Positions 7,557-16,249 of a DNA stretch of 38,603 bases are shown piece after piece. The notes under the pieces are model-generated. The model was not told the origin of the DNA and searched no databases. It saw nothing but the letters and a program-made list of their open reading frames with translations. The position numbers and the translations under genes were made by a program. This DNA is from JAFDZV01 sp966128725 (lineage in GTDB: Bacteria; Bacteroidota; Ignavibacteria; OLB7): positions 1 through 38,603 of the forward strand of contig CBHYLN010000039.1 of NCBI GenBank assembly GCA_966128725.1. The letters are read 5' to 3'. Within the stretch, counting starts at the first letter, position 1; each line of letters begins with the position of its first letter.

Positions 7557-9362
7557 ATGACGACGACTGTCAGGATCCCACGCTTGATCGGACAACGCAC
7601 GGTGCGCATTGCAATGCTGCTCGGCCTGTTCGCCATCTTGATTCCCACGCTTCCGCTGGCCGCCCAGCGCTGGCAGCTTACGCTTGGCGGCGGTGCGCCC
7701 GCCGGCGAGGAGGGCCGCGCCGTGATCGAGACGGCCAACGGCGATATCGTAACCGCCGGCACCGAGAACTCGTCCACCGGCTCGCCGCTGGCCTACGTAG
7801 TGCGCACCGACGCCAACGGAGCGCTGCTGTGGCATTTCGCGTACGATGTGGAGCTTTCCGGACGATGCGGCGCAGCCGATGTGAAGGAGTATCCCAACGG
7901 TGATCTGGCCGTGGTGGGATGGTCGGCGTATCCGGCCGGTGACCGCGCATTTGCTATGCGGCTGGACCCCAGCGGCTCGGTGCTGTGGATCACGCACTTC
8001 CAGACGTCGCTCAGCTCGTGGGCTAACTCCGTGGTGATTGCAACGCAGGGCAACGGCACCTCGACAAATCCGGACGACCTGATTCTGGGTGGCACGATGT
8101 ATTACTCGAACGGCGCACCGAACGGCTACGACGGCCTGTTGGCGCGGCTGGATGCAAACGGCAATACGATCTGGATCAGCACGTACGATCTCTCGGCAAA
8201 CGGCACGTTAGCCGACGTTCTTAATGGAATCGACGAAGCCCAGAAAACGGGCCCCGGCGATGTTGTAGCCACGGGATATTCGTGGGCCACCTCGGGCACA
8301 ACAAGCCTGTGGGTGCTGCGCGTCGACGGCAACACCGGCGCGGTTGGTGCCGCGCCGCAGGGCTCGGCCGTGTTCACCACACCCGCCAACGTGCTGGCAT
8401 CGGGCCATGCGATCGTGGAGCTGCGCAACGGTAGCTTCAACGGCGACTTGGCCATCACCGGCATCACGAACAACACGATGAACTCCTCCGACGTGCTAGC
8501 GCTGCAGATCGCGGCGGACCCGTGCGACCCGGCAAACCCGCGAGCGCTGCGGCGGCTGGGCGAGTTCGTTAATGGCAGCGCCGATGAAGGGTTCGATCTC
8601 TGTGAGATCACCGATCCCGCAGTCGGCAACGTCGGCAACGTGATGGTCACCGGATACACCAAGGTTACCAGCACCGTGGATGTGTTCCTGCAGGAGTTCC
8701 AGACCGGCACCATGCTCCCTGTGGGCAACATGTACTACTATGGCAGCACCGACGAGGAGTTTGGCTACTCGGTGGCCGAGGTTCGCAAGGCGCCAGCGAC
8801 GCCCGGATACGTTGTGGCGGGATACACGAACAGCCCCGCGCTGATGGCGCCCGGAAACGTGAAGGATGAATATGTGATCAAGGTGAACGGGACGTTGGAC
8901 AACATCTGCTACTACGAGCGCATGAGCCCGCCCACCGACACCACATACCTGAACCAGAAATGCCTGCCGGTGGCTGTGACAAGCTCGCTGGACACACTGA
9001 TCTCCACACAGCCAACAATCACGCCGTTCTGGGGAGCGAACCTTATATGCTTCGCATCGCCGAAGGTGCGGGTTGCCGCACCGGCCGAGATGGCAGCACT
9101 CCAGGGGCTGACCGCGTTGCCGACGCCCACGATGCGCGGCACTCCGCTGAAGCTTGGCTACACGCTGGGCGCCGAGGGGCCGGTGCGCGTGGTGGTAACG
9201 GACATGGTTGGTCGCGCGGTGTACGAGGCCGCCGCCGAACGGGCCGCGGGCCACACAACCGAGCTGATCCCCACAACGGGCTGGAACACCGGAACATATG
9301 TGGCAACGGTCACCGCGGCCGGGCACAGCACGGCAACGCGGGTTGTGGTGATCGATCGGTAG
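7557..9362 (+). CDS. Secreted beta-propeller-like protein with T9SS C-terminal sorting domain
   Basis: 601 residues. GGAG lies 8 bases before the ATG. Signal peptide at residues 1-36 (MLLGLFAILIPTLPLAAQ). The body has repeated segments of the form NGDIVTAGTE...YVVRTDANGALLWH, NGDLAVVGW...MRLDPSGSVLWI and DLILGG...ARLDANGNTIW. This is the pattern of beta-propeller/SBBP-type repeats in Bacteroidota surface proteins. The last 70 residues (LKLGYTLGAEGPVRVVVTD, then VGRAVYE, then WNTGTYVATV) fit a Por secretion system sorting domain, which directs export by T9SS and surface attachment or release. No catalytic domain seen. Probably monocistronic, followed by a hairpin. Confidence 0.85.
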   Translation: MTTTVRIPRLIGQRTVRIAMLLGLFAILIPTLPLAAQRWQLTLGGGAPAGEEGRAVIETANGDIVTAGTENSSTGSPLAYVVRTDANGALLWHFAYDVELSGRCGAADVKEYPNGDLAVVGWSAYPAGDRAFAMRLDPSGSVLWITHFQTSLSSWANSVVIATQGNGTSTNPDDLILGGTMYYSNGAPNGYDGLLARLDANGNTIWISTYDLSANGTLADVLNGIDEAQKTGPGDVVATGYSWATSGTTSLWVLRVDGNTGAVGAAPQGSAVFTTPANVLASGHAIVELRNGSFNGDLAITGITNNTMNSSDVLALQIAADPCDPANPRALRRLGEFVNGSADEGFDLCEITDPAVGNVGNVMVTGYTKVTSTVDVFLQEFQTGTMLPVGNMYYYGSTDEEFGYSVAEVRKAPATPGYVVAGYTNSPALMAPGNVKDEYVIKVNGTLDNICYYERMSPPTDTTYLNQKCLPVAVTSSLDTLISTQPTITPFWGANLICFASPKVRVAAPAEMAALQGLTALPTPTMRGTPLKLGYTLGAEGPVRVVVTDMVGRAVYEAAAERAAGHTTELIPTTGWNTGTYVATVTAAGHSTATRVVVIDR

Positions 9363-9395
9363 GCCGCTCGATCACACGCAACGCATGAACGCAAC

Positions 9396-9426
9396 ACGGC
9401 CCCGGGGGTCTGTACTCCGGGGCCGT
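9396..9426 (+). terminator. Hairpin after the T9SS cargo gene
   Basis: The arms ACGGCCCCGG (9396-9405) and CCGGGGCCGT (9417-9426) are perfect complements with an 11-base loop, 34 bases after the stop codon. The following TCCATGTTTG is weakly T-rich. Probable rho-independent terminator. Confidence 0.65.
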
Positions 9427-9555
9427 TCCATGTTTGATATGGTTCACGCGGGAACCACACGTGGTGCCTGCGATCAGGCTTCACGCTGCATCGGCCCTGC
9501 GATGGAACACCGGAGCAAACACGCGGCCGATCGATACGCAAGCAGCGGGCCTGGA

Positions 9556-10092
9556 TTACCGATGCAACACCGAGAGGTATGCGCTCCAGGGGCCAACCTG
9601 TTCGGCGTATTGCTTGGCCATCACGCGGGTGATCTGCGCGATGTGGCCAAGATCGTGCACGGTCCACGTGGCCAGCAGTTGGCGCAGCGTAACCGCGCCA
9701 AACGCCGGATGTGTTCCGCGCAACGCAAGCTGCTCAGGGGTCAGGCTCCAGCCGCGGACGGATATCAGGTTGGCGGCGCGTTGCTCGGCGAAGCGGTCCA
9801 ACAATTGCCCGATGCTCCAGCCGGCGTAACGGTGAAACTGCGCCTGGCGATCCAGCGGCGTAAAGGGCACCGATTCGCCATGCTCCAGAATAATGCGGGC
9901 GCGGGGCACCCAGTCGGTTTCCTCGCAGTGCAACATGTGGCCAAGCACGTCGGCCGGGCTCCAGGTATCAGGCCCCTCGGTGCCCGTAAGCCACGCGGGA
10001 TCGGCGTCGCCCAGCAGACCGGCAAGCACGGCCGGGGTGCGCGCAAGAACATCGAGCGATTGGGTGAGATCAAACTCCACGGGATTCTCCAT
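9556..10092 (-). CDS. DinB/YfiT-like metal-binding four-helix protein
   Basis: 178 residues from the ATG at 10092. It shows the DinB superfamily layout: an N-terminal helix, WSPADVLGHMLHCEETDW with the first metal-ligand His, and TVHDLGHIAQITRVMA with the HxxxH pair near the C-terminus. The family forms a four-helix bundle with a three-His metal site. Members include thiol (bacillithiol or mycothiol) transferases and many uncharacterised proteins; the partner cannot be inferred here. No membrane segment. It is the first of two DinB-type genes in the window (see 15682-16107) and the two are clearly diverged. Confidence 0.85.
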   Translation of the reverse strand: MENPVEFDLTQSLDVLARTPAVLAGLLGDADPAWLTGTEGPDTWSPADVLGHMLHCEETDWVPRARIILEHGESVPFTPLDRQAQFHRYAGWSIGQLLDRFAEQRAANLISVRGWSLTPEQLALRGTHPAFGAVTLRQLLATWTVHDLGHIAQITRVMAKQYAEQVGPWSAYLSVLHR

Positions 10093-10286
10093 TCGGTGTA
10101 TAGGGGCGGCGCCACACGCAGCCGTTGCCATCGCCAAGGCCTGCCTGCTGGGTTCGCTGCCTGAGCCCGAACAATATAGCACTTCCGTTTAGGGACGATC
10201 GCGGCTCGTTGCCGCGCGCGCAGGCGCGCGGTTCACACCCGGCACGGCGCTGTGGCACGCCACGCGAATGCTCGGTGTATATCCAA

Positions 10287-10958
10287 TCAGCCCCGTGCGT
10301 CGTGCATGGTGTTGCGGCCGGCACGATGCAGCAGCCTCGCCAGCACGCCCGCCGCGATGGGATACAGGGCCGCATACCCCACGATGCCGATGTTGCGGAT
10401 CCGCATGTCGGCGAGCGGCACGCCGGCAAGGCCCGCGAAGGCAAGGCCGGCGCTGGCGAACAACAACCAACGCACCAGCCGCGTTTGCTTTTGACCGCCA
10501 AGCCCCAACGCCGCGAACAACGCTGCCAGCGGGAAGAATACATCCCAGGCAAGGATGTCCAGCGCGTATGCAACCGACGGCCATTGGAACGAGAACACCA
10601 GGCTCCCCCAGCGTTCATCGGCGAACGCCGGCTGGCGGCTGAGGGTAAGGATGGAGAAATGAACGGCGCAGGTAAGGGCGGCCATCATGACGGTAAACGC
10701 CAGGCTGGCCAGCGCCAGCGGCTTGCGTTCGGCCGGCACGCATGCATGCACCGCCACAGCCAGCACAACCGCGGCCGGCGAAATGGCGATGATCAACAGC
10801 TCCATGATGGTGAACCACGGCGATTGGATGGGCCTGTCTGCTGAAGGCAGCGTGAGCAGGCCCACGGCAAGCACCACCGCGTACACAAGGCTCAGGGCGG
10901 CGACCGTTACGCCGGAAGCAACACCAAGGCGGCGAGCATTGATGGAAACATCCTGCAT
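10287..10958 (-). CDS. Six-helix integral membrane protein of unknown function
   Basis: 223 residues from the ATG at 10958. Six hydrophobic helices are visible: VTVAALSLVYAVVLAVGL, IMELLIIAISPAAVVLAVA, LASLAFTVMMAALTCAVHFS, YALDILAWDVFFPLAALFAA, LFASAGLAFAGLAG and IVGYAALYPIAAGVLARLL. Loops are short, with Arg-rich ends. The layout recalls uncharacterised small membrane proteins sometimes found beside stress genes. No transport or catalytic motif. It lies between the DinB and ferritin-like genes in the same orientation. Confidence 0.75.
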   Translation of the reverse strand: MQDVSINARRLGVASGVTVAALSLVYAVVLAVGLLTLPSADRPIQSPWFTIMELLIIAISPAAVVLAVAVHACVPAERKPLALASLAFTVMMAALTCAVHFSILTLSRQPAFADERWGSLVFSFQWPSVAYALDILAWDVFFPLAALFAALGLGGQKQTRLVRWLLFASAGLAFAGLAGVPLADMRIRNIGIVGYAALYPIAAGVLARLLHRAGRNTMHDARG

Positions 10959-11034
10959 ATCTGGTGCGGTTACGTGTGGTCCGGCTGCCGGATGCCAAGG
11001 GGTTGACCGCTGGTCGCCCCCAGGCACGGGCGGC

Positions 11035-11697
11035 CTACGCCGGGAATGCCGCCAGCCGCGGCAGGCGCGGGTTGAGGAACAGGGCCGGGATTATCAGCAA
11101 CACCAGCGAATAATGGATCCACGCATCGGTGAACTTCTCCTCGAATCCAGGCAGGCCGCCGCCGCGTTGCCGCAGCCAGCGCTGATACGGGAAGCAGTGC
11201 GAGGGTTCATCGCGCTCAACAATACGGAAGATGCGGAGCAGTTGCGCGTGCCGCCGAATGCGGCGCGATCGCAGCAGCGCGGCCACCTGTCGCATGCCCC
11301 GGAACTCGGTGATCATCACCAGCCGGCACAGCTTGAAGAACAGCTCATCATTGCCAACAATGGCCTGCTCGTCCAGGTCCTCAAGCGTGCGACCGAATAT
11401 CAGCCGCACGAACCGATCGATGTAGCCGCACGTGCCGCCCACCGCAAGCGGCATGCGCGCCTGGCTTTGGAAGTAATGCCGGAACATGCGGTAGTGTCGG
11501 CGCTCGTCGTGCATGTGTTTGTCAACAGCCGCGATAAACTCCGTCTCGTGCGGATACCGCTGGCGCAGCGCCGCAAGCAACCGCTCCAGGCCCCGGTACC
11601 CCTGATACTCGTTATGGAGATATACCGAGGCAAGCACATCGTAATATCTGCGGCGGAACGCGTTCAACATATCGGGGTCCCTCATCACGTAATACAT
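11035..11697 (-). CDS. Ferritin-like di-iron protein
   Basis: 220 residues from the ATG at 11697 (a TTG/ATG choice exists at several positions upstream). The classical four-helix di-iron ligand set is present: Glu in HNEYQGY, ExxH in MHDERRHYRMF, Glu in VMITEFRGM and ExxH in VERDEPSHCF. A hydrophobic C-terminal segment, HYSLVLLIIPALFLNP, suggests membrane association. Such proteins are oxidases or oxygenases, rubrerythrin-like enzymes or aldehyde-deformylating enzymes; the substrate is not predictable. The flanking genes give no pathway clue. Confidence 0.75.
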   Translation of the reverse strand: MYYVMRDPDMLNAFRRRYYDVLASVYLHNEYQGYRGLERLLAALRQRYPHETEFIAAVDKHMHDERRHYRMFRHYFQSQARMPLAVGGTCGYIDRFVRLIFGRTLEDLDEQAIVGNDELFFKLCRLVMITEFRGMRQVAALLRSRRIRRHAQLLRIFRIVERDEPSHCFPYQRWLRQRGGGLPGFEEKFTDAWIHYSLVLLIIPALFLNPRLPRLAAFPA

Positions 11698-11826
11698 GCG
11701 ATATCTGGTGCAGGCAATGCCGTGCAGGGGCGGCATCGTGGATAACGCCGGGGCGGAGCGCCAACGCTGCAACAGCCAGCGGCCCCCTTTGGCCCAGACG
11801 CATCTGGGTCCGTTGCACAACCCGGG

Positions 11827-12339
11827 CTACGGCAGGCCCTGCAATGCGCGCAGCACCTCGGCAACACGTTCGGCCACGGTACGGTCGCCATGAAGCTCCA
11901 GCACGCGGCAGGCACGGGTCGCCAGCCACGCGCGATGTTTCTCCAGGCTGCGCCCGGCAGGCGGGCCGGCGTCATACTGCGCGGCCCACTCCAGAAACCC
12001 GGGATCGGCGTACCCGAGCTTCTCCAGCTCGCGTGCCCGCAGACGCTCCACCCGCAGCCCGGCGTCCAGATACAGGAACACAATCAGGTCGAACGCGTCC
12101 TCCAGCTCCGATCCCCAGCCCACAATGGAGCCGGCAACAATCGGCGTGGCGTGCGCGCGCAGATCCGCAAGGGCCAGCGCCAACCGCTCGGCCGCGTCGC
12201 GCTTGTGCACAAACGGCGGAGTGGTTGGCAGCCAGTAGTAGTTGTCGGCATCCAGATGTGTGCCGCCCAGTGCCTCGGCCAGCGCAGCGCCCAGCGTGGA
12301 TGTGCCGGAGCCCGACGCGCCGGTAATGTGAATGCGCAT
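11827..12339 (-). CDS. P-loop nucleoside-kinase-like protein
   Basis: 170 residues from the ATG at 12339 (MRIHITGASGSGTSTLG). The glycine-rich loop GASGSGTST has Thr where the canonical Walker A Lys sits; this variant is usual in a family of small adenylate-kinase-like proteins of unknown substrate. THLDADNYYWLPTTPP follows, then FDLIVFLYLDAGLRVERLRA, which fits the Walker B strand and LID/Arg region of nucleotide kinases. An upstream in-frame ATG at 12369 is possible. Cytosolic. The kinase-like fold is confident; activity is unproven. Confidence 0.82.
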   Translation of the reverse strand: MRIHITGASGSGTSTLGAALAEALGGTHLDADNYYWLPTTPPFVHKRDAAERLALALADLRAHATPIVAGSIVGWGSELEDAFDLIVFLYLDAGLRVERLRARELEKLGYADPGFLEWAAQYDAGPPAGRSLEKHRAWLATRACRVLELHGDRTVAERVAEVLRALQGLP

Positions 12340-12413
12340 GATAGAGGAATTGTCCTCGGTAAGTTCCACGATGTGTACGCGCCCCGGACGATCACGGCAG
12401 GCTCGCGGCCGGA

Positions 12414-12974
12414 TTACGCCGCGCCCGCCTCCCAGTCGCGCGCCAGCAGACCGTACAGGGCGGAGTCCGAAACCTCGCCGGCAACAATCCAGCGTTCGCG
12501 CAGGTGCCCCTCCTTGGTAAAACCCAGCCGATCGAGGCTTCTGGCCGAGGCGGTGTTGCGTGGATCGATATCCGCCTCAACACGGTTCAGATTCAACTCC
12601 GTGAACCCGAACCGCAACAGGGCGCTCAGCGCCTCGTGCATGTAGCCCTGGCCCCACGAATCGGCCGCAAGCGTGTAGCCGATCTCCGCACGCCGGCATT
12701 GCTCCATCAGGTTGAACAACGTACACTCGCCCAGCAGATCACCGGTATCCAGCCGTTGCAGGCCCAGGCAAATGTACGTGCCGGCGCTCATTGCTCCGAT
12801 GTCGCGCGCGATGCGAGCGTGCGCCATGGAGATATCCGACCACGCCGGCCGGCTGAGATATCGCGCAACACGGGTATCACTGAAGATGGCGAACAGCGCG
12901 GGCGCATCGGCCTCGGTAAGCGGACGCAGCAGCAACCGCTGGGTCCGCAGGGTGATATGGGAAAAGGACGGCAT
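12414..12974 (-). CDS. GNAT N-acetyltransferase (RimJ/RimL-like)
   Basis: 186 residues from the ATG at 12974. Residues 7-17 read TLRTQRLLLRP, the usual opening of the RimJ/RimL-type GNATs. The acetyl-CoA site motif A region is AEIGYTLAADSWGQGYMHEA (Q-G-x-G/A variant), and NRVEADIDPRNTASARSLDR is the motif B helix. These enzymes acetylate N-terminal amino groups of proteins or small amines using acetyl-CoA. The substrate is unknown. Cytosolic. The preceding gene ends about 60 bases upstream. Confidence 0.9.
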   Translation of the reverse strand: MPSFSHITLRTQRLLLRPLTEADAPALFAIFSDTRVARYLSRPAWSDISMAHARIARDIGAMSAGTYICLGLQRLDTGDLLGECTLFNLMEQCRRAEIGYTLAADSWGQGYMHEALSALLRFGFTELNLNRVEADIDPRNTASARSLDRLGFTKEGHLRERWIVAGEVSDSALYGLLARDWEAGAA

Positions 12975-13036
12975 GGCCCGAAGGTATGATCGCGGATCGA
13001 ACCGGCAATGTGGGATGGGATTGGTGAAGCACCAAC

Positions 13037-13321
13037 CTACATCTCGGCATCGTGGACTTCGCGACCAAGGGCAAGGCTCAGCCGGGCGCAGAGGACGGTC
13101 AACCAACCAGTCCAGAGATCGGGTTCCAACAGGCCTTCCAGAAGGAGACCGCTGGGCTCGGCCGACGCGATGATATACGCCTGGTCCGCTTCGGTACCGT
13201 ACCACGTCGGAAGGGCCTCCCCTTCCCGCCAGCCATCCATGCTTGCGTACACAGCGGCAACTTTTGCCCACTCCTCATCGGTCAGATCGTGCGGGACGTT
13301 CAACGTGATTGATTGATGCAT
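13037..13321 (-). CDS. Hypothetical protein (94 aa)
   Basis: A small acidic protein from the ATG at 13321. MHQSITLNVPHDLTDEEWAK opens like a beta strand followed by a helix, and WREGEALPTWYGTEADQAYI is well conserved in composition. No known domain or signal peptide. It resembles the small immunity-like or uncharacterised proteins common around polymorphic-toxin and DUF clusters, but that is only by size and charge. The reading frame has normal coding composition. Confidence 0.65.
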   Translation of the reverse strand: MHQSITLNVPHDLTDEEWAKVAAVYASMDGWREGEALPTWYGTEADQAYIIASAEPSGLLLEGLLEPDLWTGWLTVLCARLSLALGREVHDAEM

Positions 13322-13422
13322 CTGGCCATCCGGACGTTGTTGCGATCGATCCCAATATCATTGACAACAGAAACAGCCAGCGGACGACCGGAAAGCCGCG
13401 CAACGCAGGTCGCGGAGTACGA

Positions 13423-13809
13423 TCAGGCATCGCCGGATCTTTTCAGCTCCTCAAGAAACGCTGGATTAATCCACACGCGTTTTATCTGGTGCGGAAGTAG
13501 AGTAACCGGTGCAGGCTCCACCAAAGCGGCAAGGAACGCTTCCACGCTGGCAGCAAGCACGGTCTCCTCGTCGGTCTCGTGATCCCAGAACGAGACGGAA
13601 CCGTCCGGGGCCACGAGGAAAACATTGCCGCAGGAATCTTCGCCGAGAATCCGTGACCCGGGCTCGCGACAAGGCTCGTGATGCAGCGCCCACAGATGAA
13701 CAGGATAAAGGGTCTGTAGCCCGAATTCTTCCGTGCCCATTACAAAAACGCTACGCAACGGGAGTGCCTCGATGGCGTTCTGGACAGTCTGTTCAAGAGA
13801 ATCATTCAT
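13423..13809 (-). CDS. SUKH/SMI1-KNR4-like protein
   Basis: 128 residues from the ATG at 13809. The central part, SRILGEDSCGNVFLVAPDGS followed by VSFWDHETDEETVLAASVEA, matches the core of the SUKH superfamily (I-x-G-x-D-x-G-N-x-F and the W/F-D-H-E segment), and FLAALVEPAPV ends the helix. SUKH proteins are frequently immunity proteins against polymorphic toxins, or yeast SMI1/KNR4 relatives. No toxin gene is adjacent. Cytosolic. Assignment is by motif only. Confidence 0.75.
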   Translation of the reverse strand: MNDSLEQTVQNAIEALPLRSVFVMGTEEFGLQTLYPVHLWALHHEPCREPGSRILGEDSCGNVFLVAPDGSVSFWDHETDEETVLAASVEAFLAALVEPAPVTLLPHQIKRVWINPAFLEELKRSGDA

Positions 13810-14022
13810 AGGATTCGCAGTCTTGTACCAAGCATAAACATACTCGCAATCGGAGTTCGGTACTCACCGGCGCCGCGCCACGCGCGGTATCGCCTACGCC
13901 GCAGTGTCCGGCTTCTCTTTTCCCGCCAGCCACCCGTGCCTGCGTACACAGCGAAGGGTTTGCCGAGGCCTGGACGTATGCGAACAACATGGCAGTCGCC
14001 CACGGTGATTCCGCACGTGTAT

Positions 14023-14475
14023 TCATCCATACCCTTCAACATACGCCGCCAGCTTGGCCAACGCCATGCGTGTGCCGGTCTCGTTGTCGGTAACCGATAC
14101 GCCCGGCGGCAGCCCCTCATGTATCCACAGCAGATCGGTGCCGCCGTCGGCATCGGCAAGGGTTATCGTAATCCTCATCTCGCCCATCATCGCCGGGTTA
14201 TCCGTCTCGAACTCGTCCACTTCAACCACGAGCTCGTTCGGCACAAGCCGGGCGAACCGACCGCGATAGGTGTCCGTGCGCGCGGTTGTTTTGCCTGTGT
14301 CGGTTGGCGCGTCGTATGTCAACGAGATACGGAACGTGCCGCCTTCGCGGGCATCGAACGCATGCACGCGGCAGGTCATCCCGGCGGGCACCTTCCATGC
14401 CGCAATCGCGATTGGATCGAGAAGGGCGCGATACACGCTTGCACGCGGTGCGTTAATATGCTGGCGAATGTGCAT
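14023..14475 (-). CDS. SRPBCC (AHSA1/START-like) domain protein
   Basis: 150 residues from the ATG at 14475. MHIRQHINAPRASVYRALLD is the usual opening of AHSA1-type SRPBCC proteins (beta strand, APxxxV/YxAL helix). TFRISLTYDAPTDTGKTTA, then LVVEVDEFETDNPAMMGEMR and LLWIHEGLPPGVS give the curved sheet, and MALAKLAAYVE the C-terminal helix. The fold encloses a hydrophobic ligand pocket; ligands vary and are unknown here. Cytosolic and monodomain. Confidence 0.88.
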   Translation of the reverse strand: MHIRQHINAPRASVYRALLDPIAIAAWKVPAGMTCRVHAFDAREGGTFRISLTYDAPTDTGKTTARTDTYRGRFARLVPNELVVEVDEFETDNPAMMGEMRITITLADADGGTDLLWIHEGLPPGVSVTDNETGTRMALAKLAAYVEGYG

Positions 14476-14534
14476 GGTACTCAAGCGTGTGCGGTACAAT
14501 GGTCAAGACATTCAAAGGGTTGCTGCTGGATGCG

Positions 14535-14999
14535 TCATCCCACCATACTCGCGTGATAACAAAACGCCCCGCTGCTGGGTTCATACGAGATAATCGGACG
14601 CTGCCGATCGTTCTCATAGGTCAGAGTAACGTTCTTGCCGACAGTATCACCCACACGTTTTACAAAATCAAGAAGCGTGTCCAGTGTTTCTTGCGAGACA
14701 ATGTCCCAGGGTGCGATACTCAATTCAATCTCCTCCGGCGAAAAGAAGTGACACGATGCCCCTGTGCAATCAAGGTGCAGCCACAGTATCGGGCCGCACT
14801 CAGGGCTCAGTGCAAATATCTCATCAACGGATGCAGGAACTGGCTGTGGCTGCTGGTTAACGGAATGCTCCACGCGATAATCGGCACACATCATGCGGTA
14901 CAACAGCCGCCAGTGTTCCATGGTAATGTCGTAGACGTAGATATCGCGCAGTGCACCATCCGGCTCGAAATCCTGTCGGCATGTGTCCCAAGAAATCAT
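14535..14999 (-). CDS. Hypothetical protein (154 aa)
   Basis: From the ATG at 14999. It opens MISWDTCRQDFEPDGALRDI and has a mixed alpha/beta pattern (YVYDITMEHWRLLYRMMCAD, then EIFALSPECGPILWLHLDCT). The DxTxxDWxxL-like N-terminal pattern and the length recall small uncharacterised bacterial proteins and immunity-like families. No signal peptide, membrane segment or recognised catalytic motif. Overall GC is lower than for most neighbours, so a recent arrival is possible. Confidence 0.65.
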   Translation of the reverse strand: MISWDTCRQDFEPDGALRDIYVYDITMEHWRLLYRMMCADYRVEHSVNQQPQPVPASVDEIFALSPECGPILWLHLDCTGASCHFFSPEEIELSIAPWDIVSQETLDTLLDFVKRVGDTVGKNVTLTYENDRQRPIISYEPSSGAFCYHASMVG

Positions 15000-15132
15000 G
15001 AGGATATGTGGTTTGATGAACGGTCACATGGTCATACTTGTGAACCAGAAGGTTATTGCCTCACAACTTCAAACGGTTAGTACTTCGCGGAAGTTATGAC
15101 ATCAGATACAGTCACGTCTGCTTCCGCAGGAC

Positions 15133-15465
15133 TTAATGGCAATATTCGTCGACGTCGGGTTTCAAGCGACCGGCAACAACATCTTCGAACGAGCCGAACA
15201 CTTCAACCCGAGGAAAGGTTGGATTACTCTCGGCTACAAACGAGAGATGTACAACGGCGTAACGATACGGCGCCACGCCGACACGAAACAGGACGTCGTC
15301 GCAGTCACAGCGGCAAGCAACAGCAACGGCGGTTTCACCATGGAATACATGCCCCGGCGCAAGTTCGCGCTGCAACTCTTTCGACAGACGCATCAAGTCC
15401 GCATCCGATGGTACCCACCATGGGAGTTCGAATGCTGAAGCGAGTTCGATCTCAGACGCTACCAT
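15133..15465 (-). CDS. Hypothetical protein (110 aa)
   Basis: The ATG at 15465 (MVASEIELASAFELPWW) is preceded by AGGACCT and is preferred to one 11 codons upstream at 15498. The protein has two Cys close together (CRCDCDD) and a hydrophobic core pattern (VLFRVGVAPYRYAVVHLSFV), consistent with a small alpha/beta domain. No family recognised. It faces away from 15682-16107 across a repeat-rich spacer. Confidence 0.6.
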   Translation of the reverse strand: MVASEIELASAFELPWWVPSDADLMRLSKELQRELAPGHVFHGETAVAVACRCDCDDVLFRVGVAPYRYAVVHLSFVAESNPTFPRVEVFGSFEDVVAGRLKPDVDEYCH

Positions 15466-15514
15466 AGGTCCTGCCACAATGAGCGCCGGGCGGCGCATAG
15501 TGCATCAACGATTG

Positions 15515-15680
15515 TGCTGAATCTCCACAAAGGCGCGAAGAACGCGAAGGCAATGTGATCGCCCACCCACTCCCTCCCTTTGCGTGCCTCTGCGTCCTTT
15601 GCGGTGAGAACAGCCGCGAAGGCGCGAAGGGGATGCGATATACAGTGCGTTGCCTCCCTCTGCATCCTCTACCGCGAAAA
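15515..15680. repeat. Dispersed, palindromic-repeat-like intergenic element
   Basis: The spacer carries repeated CGCGAAG-type words (GGCGCGAAGAACGCGAAGG at 15531-15549, CGCGAAGGCGCGAAGG at 15614-15629) and their near-inverse pattern CCTTTGCGTGCCTCTGCGTCC (15578-15598). This composition is the hallmark of a widely dispersed intergenic repeat seen in many bacterial genomes, often mistranslated as SPQRTQRHAKG-type peptides. No gene is claimed here. Confidence 0.6.
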
Positions 15681-15681
15681 T

Positions 15682-16107
15682 TCACACCGTGTATCGCCTG
15701 TTCCAGCTTTCGGGGAACGTCAATCGATTGGCGTAGACAAACCGGATAAGCTGGCCGTGGTGCTGAATCTCGTGCTCGAGCAGATCGAACGCAAGACCAA
15801 CCTGCGCATCGGCAAGCGACTCGAAGTCAACCTGCATCAGGCGCTCGGCGCTCGCCTGGAGCGCGGCCAGCACCGGTTCCTTTTCGCCCGGCGTCCGAAG
15901 GCTGCACGCAAAGCCCTGCCACCCTCCGGCTTCGATGGCGCGCGTATAACTTTCGCGAGCGCCAACGATGCACCACAACTGACCGGAGATCCGGTTGGAG
16001 GGGACGTTTGGTACATCAGCCCCAAGCGCGGCCGCATCGAGATGGGCCACCAGATCCGCCGTGAGGGCAAAGGCGCGTTCGAGCCGTGCTTTCAGCATAT
16101 GGCGCAT
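15682..16107 (-). CDS. DinB-superfamily-like protein
   Basis: 141 residues from the ATG at 16107 (or 16098, or 16143). ISGQLWCIVGARESYTRAIE in the first half and LLEHEIQHHGQLIRFVYANR near the C-terminus are the DinB-like metal-site helices (ExxHH replacing the HxxxH of classical members). Short four-helix bundle. Activity unknown; family members include nucleic-acid-stress-related and thiol-transferase-like proteins. It is distinct from the 9556-10092 DinB gene. The start is uncertain by up to 15 codons. Confidence 0.78.
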   Translation of the reverse strand: MRHMLKARLERAFALTADLVAHLDAAALGADVPNVPSNRISGQLWCIVGARESYTRAIEAGGWQGFACSLRTPGEKEPVLAALQASAERLMQVDFESLADAQVGLAFDLLEHEIQHHGQLIRFVYANRLTFPESWNRRYTV

Positions 16108-16249
16108 AGCAAGGCGTTGTTGTCTTTTACGGAAATACGTCACCCCGAGGCCGGGACGGCAATGCAGTAAGTCGCGCGCACCCTGCCACGGTAATCGGCG
16201 TGCGGCACAGGTTCTTCATCGCCCACATTTCACCGCGCAGCCCGCGACC

